Positions 1 to 8,647 of a DNA stretch of 64,000 nt are shown one piece after another. Positions within the stretch are counted from its first letter, which is position 1. Each line of letters starts with the position of its first letter. The DNA is taken from positions 1,426,001 through 1,490,000 of the forward strand of contig NZ_JADBEF010000001.1 of NCBI RefSeq assembly GCF_014873535.1. The letters are read 5' to 3'. A program made the translations under genes and the position numbers. The notes under the pieces are model-generated. The model did no database searches and was not told where the DNA came from. It saw only the letters and a program-made list of their open reading frames with translations. The DNA comes from Nonomuraea africana. GTDB taxonomy: Bacteria > Actinomycetota > Actinomycetes > Streptosporangiales > Streptosporangiaceae.

Positions 1-103
1 CTCGGGATATCTGGCCAGGAGTGCCGAGCCCGTGGTGCCGGCCCCCAGGGAGGTCGCGCAGGACACGGGGCTGAAGTTCACGTGGCGGGCGCCGATCCTG
101 TAG
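1..103 (+). CDS. 3' end of an unidentified protein
   Basis: The second forward frame is open from the window edge to a TAG at 101-103 and encodes about 33 residues ending TWRAPIL. Codon use has the strong G/C third-position bias of the neighbours, and a perfect hairpin follows 11 bp after the stop, so this looks like the true end of a rightward gene. Too little is present to assign a family. Confidence 0.45.
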   Translation, partial: SGYLARSAEPVVPAPREVAQDTGLKFTWRAPIL

Positions 104-114
104 CCGGCGACGTG

Positions 115-148
115 GGGGTGCGGCTCCGCCGTGGCGGAGCCGCACCCC
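115..148. terminator. Perfect 16-bp hairpin, probable bidirectional terminator
   Basis: Positions 115-130 and 133-148 are exact inverted complements separated by 2 bases. The hairpin lies between the end of the partial rightward gene and the end of the leftward ABC exporter gene at 158, so it can stop transcription from both sides. There is no long T-run, which is usual for high-GC actinobacterial terminators. Confidence 0.75.
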
Positions 149-157
149 TTCACCTGC

Positions 158-1978
158 TCAGGCCAGGCTGTCCAGCCAGGCCTGGTGCAGGCCGGCGAAG
201 CGGCCCGACGAGGCGATGAGCTGCTCGGGCGAGCCGTCCTCGACGATCACGCTCTTGTCCATCACCAGCACCCTGTCGGCGATCTCCACCGTCGACAGGC
301 GGTGCGCGATGATCAGCGCGGTCCTGTCGGCCAGGATCGTGCGCAGCGCCCGCTGGACCAGCCGCTCGCTCGGCACGTCGAGCGAGGAGGTGGCCTCGTC
401 CAGGATGAGCACGGCGGGATCGGCCAGGAAGGCGCGGGCGAAGGCGACCAGCTGCCGCTGGCCCGCGGACATGCGGCCGCCGCGCTTGCCGACCTCGGTG
501 TCGTAGCCCTCGGGCAGCGCCGAGACGAACTCGTGCGCGCCGATCGCCTGGGCCGCCTCGACGATCTCTCTGCGGGAGGCACCGGGCCGGCCGAAGCCGA
601 TGTTCTCCGCGACCGTGCCGGAGAACAGGAAGTTCTCCTGCGTCACCATCACCACGGCGCCGCGCAGGGTCGTCTCGTCGAGGTCGCGCAGGTCGACTCC
701 GTCGAGCAGCACCCTGCCCTCGGTGGGGTCGTAGAAGCGAGCGATGAGCTTGGCGAGCGTGGTCTTGCCCGCGCCCGTCGCGCCCACGAGCGCCACGCTC
801 TGACCCGCGGGGATGGCCAGGTCGAGCGGCGGCATGATCGGCATCTCGGGCACGTAGGCGAACGCGGTGCCCTCGAAGCGCACCTCGCCCCGCGCCCTGG
901 GCAGCTCCGCGCCGCTCGGGGGCTCGGGGACCGAGGGCTCCTCCTCCAGCACGCCCGACAGCTTCTCCAGCGCAGCGCCCGCCGACTGCAGCGTGTTGTA
1001 GAACTGGCTGATCTCCTGCATCGGCTCGTAGAACTGCCGCAGGTAGAGCAGGAAGGCGGCCAGCACGCCGACCGTGACCTCGTCGTGGAAGGCCAGCCAG
1101 CCGCCGTAGATCAGCACACCGGCGATCGTGAGGTTGCCGATGAGCTTGATGCCCGGCATGAACAGCGCGATCAGCTGCATCGCGCGGGCGTTCGCGTCGC
1201 GGTAGTCGGCGTTGAGCTGGCCGAAGATCTCCTGGTTGCGCGGCTCGCGGCGGAAGGCCTGCACGGCCCTGATGCCGGTCATCGACTCCACGAAGTGGAC
1301 GATGACCAGCGCGACCGTCTCCCTGGTCCGCCGGTAGGTGATGGCCGACTGGCGGCGGAACCACCGGGTGAACAGCAGCAGGATCGGCAGCGGCACCAGC
1401 GCGACCAGCCCCAGGTGCACGTCCAGGATCAGCAGCAGCGCCGCCGTCCCGAACATCGTCAGCACCGCGGTGACCAGCCCGTCGAAGCCCGACTGCAGCA
1501 GCTCGGCGATCGCCTCGATGTCGGAGGTCAGCCGCGAGATGACTCTGCCCGAGGTGTACTTCTCGTGGAAGGCCAGCGACAGGCGCTGGAAGTGGTCGAA
1601 GACCCTGCGGCGCAGCTCGAGCAGGATGTCCTGGCCGATGCGGCCCGACAGCTTCAGGAAGGCCTGCCTGGTCAGCGCCTGGGTGATGGCCGCGGCCAGG
1701 ATGACCGCGATCACAGTCAGCAGCGTGCCTGCGCCCTCGCCCCTGGCCATCGGCGGGATGCCTGAGTCGATGCCGACCTTCACCAGGTAGGGGATGGCGA
1801 GGCCGGCGCCGCTGGAGCAGACGATGACCGCGGTGAGCAGCGCGATCGCCTTGCGGTGCGGGCTGAGCAGGTCGGTCAGCAGCTTGCGCGAGCGGGTGCG
1901 CAGCAGCAGCGAGACCTTCTCGGGCAGGTCGTCCTTGTTCTCCGAGGCGACGCCGCGCCAGTCGGTGGTGGCCGTCAT
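158..1978 (-). CDS. ABC exporter half-transporter (membrane domain plus ATPase), subunit 2
   Basis: A 606-residue fused half-transporter with an N-terminal six-helix exporter domain (roughly residues 40-330) and a C-terminal ATPase. Walker A GATGAGKTT lies near residue 398, the signature near 502 reads MSAGQ instead of LSGGQ, and Walker B LILDEATSSLD near 525 keeps the catalytic Glu. The ATG overlaps the stop of the upstream partner (ATGA), so the two are translationally coupled and should form a heterodimeric exporter in the membrane. The altered signature pairs with the weak Walker B of the partner, giving one degenerate and one canonical ATP site, as in TM287/288- and BmrCD-type exporters. 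The substrate cannot be read from sequence; lipids or drugs are usual. Confidence 0.93.
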   Translation of the reverse strand: MTATTDWRGVASENKDDLPEKVSLLLRTRSRKLLTDLLSPHRKAIALLTAVIVCSSGAGLAIPYLVKVGIDSGIPPMARGEGAGTLLTVIAVILAAAITQALTRQAFLKLSGRIGQDILLELRRRVFDHFQRLSLAFHEKYTSGRVISRLTSDIEAIAELLQSGFDGLVTAVLTMFGTAALLLILDVHLGLVALVPLPILLLFTRWFRRQSAITYRRTRETVALVIVHFVESMTGIRAVQAFRREPRNQEIFGQLNADYRDANARAMQLIALFMPGIKLIGNLTIAGVLIYGGWLAFHDEVTVGVLAAFLLYLRQFYEPMQEISQFYNTLQSAGAALEKLSGVLEEEPSVPEPPSGAELPRARGEVRFEGTAFAYVPEMPIMPPLDLAIPAGQSVALVGATGAGKTTLAKLIARFYDPTEGRVLLDGVDLRDLDETTLRGAVVMVTQENFLFSGTVAENIGFGRPGASRREIVEAAQAIGAHEFVSALPEGYDTEVGKRGGRMSAGQRQLVAFARAFLADPAVLILDEATSSLDVPSERLVQRALRTILADRTALIIAHRLSTVEIADRVLVMDKSVIVEDGSPEQLIASSGRFAGLHQAWLDSLA

Positions 1979-3741
1979 CGCAGCGCTCCTTCCTCGGACA
2001 GGTCGGCGTCCTGGGCCAGCAGCTCGCGGTACTCGGGCACGTTGGCCAGCAGCTCCTGGTGGGTGCCGACGTGGGTGATCGTGCCGTCGCGCACCAGCGC
2101 CACCTTGTCGGCCAGCAGCACGGTCGAGGCGCGGTGCGCGACCACGATGCCCGTCGCCTCGCGCAGCACGTGCCGCAGCGCCTCCTCCACCAGCGCCTCG
2201 GTCTCGACGTCCAGCGCCGACAGCGTGTCGTCGAGGACCAGGATCTTCGGCTGGGACAGGACGGCCCGCGCCAGCGCGAGGCGCTGACGCTGGCCGCCGG
2301 ACAGCGACATGCCCTGCTCGCCGATGCGGGTGTCGAGACCCCATGGCAGGTCGTAGACGAACGTCGCCTGCGCCACCTCCAGCGCCCCGCGCACCTCCTC
2401 GTCGGTGGCGTCGCGGTTGCCGAGCGTGAGGTTCTCGCGCACGCTCATCGAGAACAGCGTGGGCTCCTCGAAGGCGGTGGCGACGACGTCGCGCAGCACG
2501 CTCAGCTTCAGGTCGCGCACGTCGTGGCCGTCGATGGTGACCCGGCCCGAGGTCACGTCCACCAGGCGGGGCACCAGCGCGGTCAGCGTGGTCTTGCCCG
2601 AGCCCGTGGCGCCGACGACGGCGACGGTCTCGCCCGGCCGTACGTCGAGCCAGACGTCGCGCAGCACCGGGCGGTCGGCGCCGGGGAAGTGGAAGCCCAC
2701 TCCCTCGAGGCGCAGGTGGCCGCGCGGGTTCTCGATCGTCTCCGAGCCGTCCTGGATCGAGGGCACGGTGTCCATGACCTCCATGACGCGGTCGGCGGAG
2801 GTCATCGACTCCTGCGCCATCGCCAGGATGTAGCCGAGGCTCGCGATCGGCCACACCAGCTGCAGCATCAGCGTGGTGAAGGCGACCAGCGTGCCGAGCG
2901 TGAGGGCGCCCGTGCCCACCGCCAGCGCGCCCAGCAGCAGCACCAGGGCGAGGGTGAAGTTCGGGATCACCTCGAGGAAGGTGAAGAAGCGGGCCGAGAG
3001 GCCGACCTTGTCGAGGGAGGTCGCGTAGACCTTGCGCGCGGAGTCGTCGAAGGTGTCGTAGACGTGGTGGCGGCGGCCGAACGCCTTGATCGTGCGGATC
3101 CCGATCGCCGACTCCTCCACGAGCGTGGCGAGGTCGCCCTGCTCGTCCTGGACCTGGCGGGAGATCTTGATGTACTTCTTCTCGAAGCGCAGCGACACCC
3201 AGATGATGGGTACGGCCGACGCCGCCACCAGCAGGCCCAGCGGCCAGTACATGTTCAGCAGCACGATCGTCACCGTGGTGAGCTGGATGACGTTCATGAC
3301 CAGGAACAGCATGCCGAAGCCGAGGAAGCGGCGGATGGTCGACAGGTCGGTCGTCGCGCGGGAGAGCAGCTGACCCGACTGCCAGTCGCTGTGGAAGGCC
3401 ATCGGCAGGCGCTGCAGGTGCTCGTAGAGGTCGTCGCGGATCTCGGTCTCGAGGCCGAGGACGGGCTTGGTCTGGACCCATCGCCTGAGGAAGATCATCA
3501 GGGCTTCCGCGACGCCCACGCCCACCGCCAGGAGCCCCAGCGGGAGCAGGTCGGCGGTCTGCCTGGCGTCGATCACCTCCTTGCCCACCAGGGGGAAGGT
3601 GATGCTGGCGGCTATGCCGAGGATGGCGACGAGCCAGATGAAGACCAGCTTGCCGATGTAGGGGCGCAGATAGGACCGCATGCGCCACAGTGAGTTGGAA
3701 GAGAGCAGGGGACGTCTGGGGGAGTTCGTATCGGGAGGCAT
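1975..3741 (-). CDS. ABC exporter half-transporter, subunit 1
   Basis: About 588 residues: a six-helix exporter membrane domain followed by an ATPase with Walker A GATGSGKTT (near residue 376), signature LSGGQRQR (near 479), and a Walker B ending LDDTLSALD in which the usual catalytic Glu is Asp. It is the first gene of a two-gene operon with the half-transporter at 158-1978. The chosen ATG at 3741 starts MPPDTNSPRR; GAAGG lies almost against it, so a TTG at 3768 (9 more residues) is possible. The Asp substitution marks this as the subunit providing the non-consensus ATP site of a heterodimer. Confidence 0.92.
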   Translation of the reverse strand: MPPDTNSPRRPLLSSNSLWRMRSYLRPYIGKLVFIWLVAILGIAASITFPLVGKEVIDARQTADLLPLGLLAVGVGVAEALMIFLRRWVQTKPVLGLETEIRDDLYEHLQRLPMAFHSDWQSGQLLSRATTDLSTIRRFLGFGMLFLVMNVIQLTTVTIVLLNMYWPLGLLVAASAVPIIWVSLRFEKKYIKISRQVQDEQGDLATLVEESAIGIRTIKAFGRRHHVYDTFDDSARKVYATSLDKVGLSARFFTFLEVIPNFTLALVLLLGALAVGTGALTLGTLVAFTTLMLQLVWPIASLGYILAMAQESMTSADRVMEVMDTVPSIQDGSETIENPRGHLRLEGVGFHFPGADRPVLRDVWLDVRPGETVAVVGATGSGKTTLTALVPRLVDVTSGRVTIDGHDVRDLKLSVLRDVVATAFEEPTLFSMSVRENLTLGNRDATDEEVRGALEVAQATFVYDLPWGLDTRIGEQGMSLSGGQRQRLALARAVLSQPKILVLDDTLSALDVETEALVEEALRHVLREATGIVVAHRASTVLLADKVALVRDGTITHVGTHQELLANVPEYRELLAQDADLSEEGALR

Positions 3742-3826
3742 CCCTTCTAGGTTAATCCGTGGGATCAATCCATTTTTTTAATCCGAGCAGGGGCGCGCGT
3801 GACCGTCCGCGGACCCGCTCCAGGTT

Positions 3827-3887
3827 CGTGAGAGGTTCTATAGCCGCTCGTGAGCCGCTCGTGAGCCCCGTTTGCACGAGCCGTGAG
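3827..3887. promoter_or_regulatory. Phased CGTGAG repeats, candidate response-regulator binding array
   Basis: The hexamer CGTGAG begins at 3827, 3849, 3860 and 3882, spacings of 22, 11 and 22 bp, all multiples of 11. The central pair sits in an exact 11-bp tandem repeat (3843-3853 and 3854-3864). OmpR/PhoB-family response regulators bind tandem 11-bp direct repeats. The array lies directly upstream of a sensor kinase and between it and the divergent ABC exporter. Confidence 0.6.
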
Positions 3888-3910
3888 CAGCCGTCGGTGA
3901 CCGTGGAAAG

Positions 3911-5287
3911 GTGCAGCTCAGCAGATTGCGCCCGCGCTCCATCAGGGCCCGCATGACGGCCGCCACGGTGGCGCTGTTCGGCGTCGTCCTCCTGGCCGGC
4001 GTCGTGACCCTCTGCCTGACCGTGCCCTCGTGGGTGCGCGCCGAGCTCGTCGACCGCGCCGACCGGGCCAGCCGCATGGTCACCATCCTCGTCGACGACC
4101 GCCCTGTCGAGGGCGCGATCCCGCCGCAGCACGACGTGCGCCTGTTGCAGGTCGTGAACGCGAGGGGAGAGGTGGTCGCCGCCGGCGCCGCGCTCCAGGG
4201 GCGGCCGCCGCTCACCCGCGCCGTGCCGGGCGGCGGCGACTCCAGGGTGGTGGACAGGGTCTGCCCCGAGGGCGGCGACTGCCTGATCGTCGTGGGCACG
4301 AGCAACAGGTCCACCGCCTACGGCCCCGCCGTGGCCTACGCCGCGGTCGAGGAGTCCGCCGCGCTGAACGTCCCGCTCGTGGCCACGACCCTGACCGCCG
4401 GCGCGCTCGCGCTGCTCGGGTTGCTGGGCTGGGCGACGTGGGTCGGCGTCGGCCGCGTCCTGGCCCCGGTGGAACGCATCAGGTCGGGCCTGGAGCAGAT
4501 CAGCGCCACCGACCTCGGCGACAGGATGCCGGTGCCCGACACGGGAGACGAGGTGGCCGAGCTCACGATCACCGTCAACGACACGCTCGCCCGGCTGGAG
4601 GACGCCGTCGAGCGGCAGCGCCGCTTCGTCTCCGACGCCTCGCACGAGCTGCGCACCCCGCTGACCGCGATGCTGGTGCGGCTGGAGGCGTGCGCCGCCA
4701 CGCCGGACCCTGAGGAGTGCACCCAGACGCTGGAGGAGGTGCTCGGCGACGCCAGGCGGCTGTCGGCCATCGTCCAGGACCTGCTGCTCATGGCCCGTAT
4801 CGACGCGGGCGCGCGGCCTCCCGAGGAGCTGCTCGACCTCGGCAAGCTGGTGGTCGGCGAACTGGATCGCCACTCCTTCCGGCTGCCCTTCACCACCGGT
4901 GTCGAGCCGGGCCTGATGGTGCGGGGCAGCCGCCTGCGCCTCGACCGGCTGCTGGCCAACCTGCTGTCCAACGCCGACAGGTACGGCGGCGGCGCCGTCC
5001 ACGTCATGGTCTCGCGCTGCGGCTCGCACGGCGTCGTCGAGGTGCGCGACGACGGGCCGGGCATCCCCGCCGACCAGCGGGACGCCGTCTTCCAGCGGTT
5101 CACCAGGCTCGACACGGCCCGCTCCCGCGACACCGGCGGCACCGGGCTGGGCCTGGCCATCGCCCGCGACATCGCCACCGAACACGGCGGCACCCTGCAC
5201 GTCGGCGACTCGGTGAAGGGCGCCCGGCTGGTACTGCGCCTCCCGCTCGCCCCGCCCGGTGAAGAAGGAGGCACAATCCGGGAATGA
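3911..5287 (+). CDS. Membrane sensor histidine kinase (HAMP, HisKA, HATPase)
   Basis: A 458-residue kinase with a first membrane segment near residues 17-37, an extracytoplasmic sensor of about 120 residues containing two Cys (VCPEGGDC), a second membrane segment near 155-180, a HAMP linker, a phospho-acceptor SDASHELRTPLTA with His245, an N box (NLLSNADRYGGG) and G boxes (DDGPGIP, GTGLGLAIA). It would sense a signal outside the cell and phosphorylate an OmpR-type regulator, but no response regulator gene lies next to it, so it is an orphan here. The GTG start has GGAAAG immediately before it. The stop overlaps the ATG of the next gene (ATGA), coupling it to a PLP decarboxylase. Confidence 0.9.
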   Translation: MQLSRLRPRSIRARMTAATVALFGVVLLAGVVTLCLTVPSWVRAELVDRADRASRMVTILVDDRPVEGAIPPQHDVRLLQVVNARGEVVAAGAALQGRPPLTRAVPGGGDSRVVDRVCPEGGDCLIVVGTSNRSTAYGPAVAYAAVEESAALNVPLVATTLTAGALALLGLLGWATWVGVGRVLAPVERIRSGLEQISATDLGDRMPVPDTGDEVAELTITVNDTLARLEDAVERQRRFVSDASHELRTPLTAMLVRLEACAATPDPEECTQTLEEVLGDARRLSAIVQDLLLMARIDAGARPPEELLDLGKLVVGELDRHSFRLPFTTGVEPGLMVRGSRLRLDRLLANLLSNADRYGGGAVHVMVSRCGSHGVVEVRDDGPGIPADQRDAVFQRFTRLDTARSRDTGGTGLGLAIARDIATEHGGTLHVGDSVKGARLVLRLPLAPPGEEGGTIRE

Positions 5288-6693
5288 GTGATCCGTTGTC
5301 CGAGCGGGAGCAGGCCCCCGCCGCGCTGAATCTTGTCGCCTCGGCCGCCGAGCCGTACCTCAGCTCACTGGGCGGGCGCCCCGTCCACGACCGCTCCGCC
5401 GACCACCTCCTCGACCTGCTGGAAGGCCCGCTCCCCGAGGAGGGAGAAGGCACGATGGCGGCCGTCGAGCGGCTGCTCGCGGTGGGGACGGAGGCCTCCA
5501 CCCAGACCTCGGGCCCGCGGTTCTTCCATTTCGTCATCGGTGGCGCCACCCCGGCCGCGCAGGCCGCCGACTGGGTGACCTCGCTCCTCGACCAGCCCAG
5601 CGGCCTGCACCTGACCTCGCCACTGGCCGCCAGGGCCGAGCGGGTGGCGCTCGAATGGCTCAAGGACCTGTTCGGCCTGCCCTCGGCGTACGGCGGGGTG
5701 CTGACCCCGAGCGCCACGTTCGCGAACCTGACGGGCCTGGCGTGCGCCCGGCAGTGGTGGGGCGAGCGTCACGGCGCCGACGTCACCTCTCAGGGACTGG
5801 CGGGACTGCCGAGGATGCCGGTGCTGGCGAGCGGCTACATCCATCCCAGCAGCCGCAAGGCGCTGCAGATGCTCGGCGTCGGCCGCGACGGCGTGACCGT
5901 GTGCGCGCGTGACGGCGCGGGCCGGGTCGACCTGGCGGCGATGGAGCGGGAACTGGCGGCGCTCGACGGGCCCGCCGTGATCGTCGGGAACGCGGGCGAG
6001 GTCAACACGGGAGACTTCGACCCGCTCGCCGACCTCGCCGACCTGGCCGAGAGGTACGACGCCTGGCTGCACGTGGACGGCGCCTTCGGCCTGTTCGCCG
6101 CCGCCTCCCCGCGCCTGCGGCACCTGGTGGAGGGCGTGGAGCGGGCCCACTCGGTCACCGCCGACGGGCACAAGTGGCTCAACGTCCCCTACGAGAGCGG
6201 CTTCGTCTTCGTCCACGACCAGGACCTGATGTTCAGGTCGTTCGGCGCCTGGGGCGCGCACTACCTGCCCGCCGACGTCAACTACAACAACCTCGGCCCC
6301 GAGTCGTCACGCAGGGCGCGGGCGCTGCCGATCTGGGCGACGCTCACCGCGTACGGCAGGCAGGGCTACGCGCGCCTGGTCGAGCGCCACCACGACCTGG
6401 CCCTGCGCCTGGCCGAGGCCGTGGAGAAGGCGCCCAACATGGAGCTGCTCGCCCCCGTCCCGCTGTGCGTGGTGTGCTTCAGGCACCGCCCCGAGGGGGT
6501 GCCGGAGGAGGAGCTCGACGACCTCAACCGCCGTCTCGGCGAGGCGCTGATCGCCGACGGCCGCGTCTACGCCGGCACGACCACCTACCAGGGCAGGACC
6601 GCGCTGCGCCCGGCGATCGTCAACTGGCGCACCACCGAGGAGGACATCGACTACTTCTGGGAGGTGCTCAGGGAGCTCGCCGACCGGCTCTGA
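5284..6693 (+). CDS. PLP-dependent group II decarboxylase-like enzyme
   Basis: A 469-residue fold-type I PLP enzyme related to aromatic-L-amino-acid, glutamate and 2,4-diaminobutyrate decarboxylases. The internal aldimine lysine is predicted as K297 in DGHKWLN; the phosphate-binding TPSATFANLTG stretch and the conserved HVDGAFG Asp/Ala region precede it. It should act in the cytosol, but the substrate is not decidable from sequence; an aminotransferase- or aldolase-like reaction is also possible because this subfamily is poorly characterised. Translation is coupled to the kinase (ATGA overlap). A hairpin shared with the convergent gene follows. Confidence 0.85.
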   Translation: MSDPLSEREQAPAALNLVASAAEPYLSSLGGRPVHDRSADHLLDLLEGPLPEEGEGTMAAVERLLAVGTEASTQTSGPRFFHFVIGGATPAAQAADWVTSLLDQPSGLHLTSPLAARAERVALEWLKDLFGLPSAYGGVLTPSATFANLTGLACARQWWGERHGADVTSQGLAGLPRMPVLASGYIHPSSRKALQMLGVGRDGVTVCARDGAGRVDLAAMERELAALDGPAVIVGNAGEVNTGDFDPLADLADLAERYDAWLHVDGAFGLFAAASPRLRHLVEGVERAHSVTADGHKWLNVPYESGFVFVHDQDLMFRSFGAWGAHYLPADVNYNNLGPESSRRARALPIWATLTAYGRQGYARLVERHHDLALRLAEAVEKAPNMELLAPVPLCVVCFRHRPEGVPEEELDDLNRRLGEALIADGRVYAGTTTYQGRTALRPAIVNWRTTEEDIDYFWEVLRELADRL

Positions 6694-6709
6694 CCGGCGG
6701 CCCGGCGCC

Positions 6710-6738
6710 GTGGGGTCTCGCCTTCCGCGAGATCCCAC
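6710..6738. terminator. Hairpin between convergent genes
   Basis: Arms 6710-6721 and 6727-6738 pair over 12 bp with one G-T wobble and a 5-base loop. It lies between the PLP enzyme ending at 6693 and the leftward diiron protein ending at 6758, so a bidirectional terminator is the natural reading. Confidence 0.65.
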
Positions 6739-6757
6739 ACCCGCCGGCCCCGGCTCG

Positions 6758-7873
6758 TCAGGAAGTCGCGCCCATCGCGATGGTCTCCGACACCTCCGCG
6801 TGGCGTTCGGCCTCCTCCGCGGCGAACCGCTCCGCGTCGAGTTTGTCGGCGATGTCCTCGTCCTGCTTCATCAGCGCCTCGAGCGACTGCCCGGCCATCT
6901 CCAGCACGCCCATGTCCGCGTAGGCCTGCTGCAGCCTGGGCGACCACAGGCCGATGTCCTTCACGCACGGCACGATCCTGCTGAACAGCAGCGACCTGAA
7001 CAGCCGCAGGTACTCCGACTGGTCGACGGCGGTCATCGCCTCCTCGACCTCCGCGCGCGAGAGGCCGAGCGTCTCCCAGGTCTCCCTGCCGCGCAGCCGG
7101 TCGCGCATCAGGTAGCAGCCCTCGATGACGAAGTCCTCGCGCTCGCGCAGTTCGGTCTCCGACAGGTTCCGGTAGTAGTCGCGCAGGGCCATCCGCCCGA
7201 ACGCGACGTGCCGCGCCTCGTCCTGCATGACGTAGGCGAGGATCTGCTTGGGCAGCGGCTTGGTGGTGATGTCGCGCATGACGCCGAAGGCGGCCAGCGC
7301 CAGGCCCTCGATCAGCACCTGCATCCCCAGGTACGGCATGTCCCACCTGGAGTCGGACAGCGTCGAGTCGAGCAGCGCCTTGAGATGCTCGTTGATCGGG
7401 TAGGCCAGGCCCACCTTCTCCTGCAGGAAGCGGGCGTAGGTCTCGGCGTGCCTGGCCTCGTCCATCGTCTGGGTGGCGGCGTAGAACTTCGAGTCGAGGT
7501 CGGGCACCGACTCGACGATCCGCGCCGAGCAGATCATCGCGCCCTGCTCGCCGTGCAGGAACTGCGAGAACTGCCAGGCGGCCCCGTGCCTGCGCACCTC
7601 GGCCCGCGTCTTCTCGTCCATGCGCTCCCACAGCGGTGTGCCGTAGATGGCGATGGTGTTGTCGGGGATGCCCAGCACGTTGTAGGGGTCGACCTCGAGG
7701 TCCCAGTCGATCCTTTTCACCGAGTCCCACTGCTTGTCCTTGCCCTTTTGGTAGAGGGCGAGCATGCGGTCCCTGCCGTCGTCGTACTCCCAGGTGAAAC
7801 GGCTGGATCCGGCCATGTCCACGTTCCACGTGGAGAGTTCGGCGGGGATCGTGTAAAGATCGTGCGTCGACAT
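6758..7873 (-). CDS. Ferritin-like diiron protein (putative oxygenase or oxidase)
   Basis: A 371-residue protein with the complete four-helix diiron pattern: a Glu in HGEQGAM, DEARHAET (ExxH), a Glu in LIEGLAL and DEARHVAF (ExxH). These ligands are those of ferritin-like oxygenases such as ribonucleotide-reductase R2, acyl-ACP desaturases and AurF-like N-oxygenases; which chemistry applies here is unknown. The ATG at 7873 has GGAGG four bases upstream. It is transcribed divergently from a TetR regulator, with two palindromes in the 79-bp spacer that probably control both genes, implying induction by a small ligand. Confidence 0.8.
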   Translation of the reverse strand: MSTHDLYTIPAELSTWNVDMAGSSRFTWEYDDGRDRMLALYQKGKDKQWDSVKRIDWDLEVDPYNVLGIPDNTIAIYGTPLWERMDEKTRAEVRRHGAAWQFSQFLHGEQGAMICSARIVESVPDLDSKFYAATQTMDEARHAETYARFLQEKVGLAYPINEHLKALLDSTLSDSRWDMPYLGMQVLIEGLALAAFGVMRDITTKPLPKQILAYVMQDEARHVAFGRMALRDYYRNLSETELREREDFVIEGCYLMRDRLRGRETWETLGLSRAEVEEAMTAVDQSEYLRLFRSLLFSRIVPCVKDIGLWSPRLQQAYADMGVLEMAGQSLEALMKQDEDIADKLDAERFAAEEAERHAEVSETIAMGATS

Positions 7874-7887
7874 GCGGCCTCCAGGGG

Positions 7888-7934
7888 ACGTACACCGTAC
7901 GTATGTCTTCGAGACTTGCACGTACGCTGTACGT
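7888..7934. promoter_or_regulatory. Twin TetR operators ACGTAC-N3-GTACGT
   Basis: Two perfect palindromes with 6-bp arms and 3-bp spacers occur at 7888-7902 and 7920-7934. Their centres are 32 bp apart, about three helical turns. They lie in the spacer between the diiron protein and the TetR gene, the classic arrangement for autoregulation plus control of the divergent target. Confidence 0.8.
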
Positions 7935-7952
7935 ACGTCAATAGAATGAGCT

Positions 7953-8600
7953 ATGCCCTCCGAGCCGCTGTCCCGCGCGCGCATCGTCGCCGCCGCGATC
8001 GATCTCATCGAGCGCGAAGGCGCCGACGCGGTGTCCATGCGCAGGATCGCCGCCGACCTCGGTGTCGGGGTGATGTCGCTCTACAACCACGTGCCGAACA
8101 AGGCCTCGCTGCTCGACGGCCTCGCCGAGGCCGTGCTGTCGCAGATCGAGTTCACCGACGACCCCGGGGCCCACTGGACTGACAGGGTGCGCATGCAGGC
8201 CAGGGCGTTCCGGCAGATCGCCCACCATTACCCGCGCTCCACCATGCTGGTCGTCAGCCGCCAGCTCCACTCCAACGCGGGGCTGCTGCCCGTCGAGCGG
8301 GCGCTGTCGACGCTGCGCGAGGCGGGCTTCGACGGGGCCGACGCGGTGCGGATGCTGCGGCTGTTCATCGCCTACATCATCGGCTCGCTGCTGCGCGAGG
8401 TGGGCGTCACGCCGACCTTCGCGCCCGTGCAGGGCGCCGCCGCCGTGGTCGAGAAGGTCGATCCCGAACTGTTTCCCGAGGTCAGTTCGCTGGCCTCGCT
8501 GCTCGGCGCGTGCGACCACGAGGAGGAGTTCGACTTCGGCCTCGAACTGCTCATCCAGGCGATCGCCGTCCACCTCGACAAGAAGGGCACCCGGGGCTGA
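7953..8600 (+). CDS. TetR-family transcriptional regulator
   Basis: A 215-residue regulator. Residues 7-55 form the DNA-binding domain (ARIVAAAIDLIEREG, then an HTH around DLGVGVMSLYNHVPNK), followed by a ligand-binding domain of the TetR C-terminal type common in actinomycetes. It is divergent from the diiron protein and probably represses it through the twin palindromes at 7888-7934. The ATG at 7953 lacks a strong ribosome-binding site. A strong hairpin overlaps the stop codon. Confidence 0.9.
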   Translation: MPSEPLSRARIVAAAIDLIEREGADAVSMRRIAADLGVGVMSLYNHVPNKASLLDGLAEAVLSQIEFTDDPGAHWTDRVRMQARAFRQIAHHYPRSTMLVVSRQLHSNAGLLPVERALSTLREAGFDGADAVRMLRLFIAYIIGSLLREVGVTPTFAPVQGAAAVVEKVDPELFPEVSSLASLLGACDHEEEFDFGLELLIQAIAVHLDKKGTRG

Positions 8601-8614
8601 GCCCGGGTGCCCTT
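8583..8614. terminator. 13-bp hairpin terminator after TetR
   Basis: Arms 8583-8595 and 8602-8614 are perfectly complementary with a 6-base loop and end in a short T-containing tail. The left arm overlaps the last codons and stop of the TetR gene. It also faces the leftward gene ending at 8648 and can serve both. Confidence 0.8.
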
Positions 8615-8647
8615 CCTTGGCAGCCGCCACTTCCCCTTGGCGACTGC

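Noticed and set aside
131..3693. Long rightward open frames opposite the ABC exporter genes
   Set aside because: They are His/Arg/Gln-rich shadows created by the G/C third-position bias of the leftward genes and show no recognisable domains or signals.
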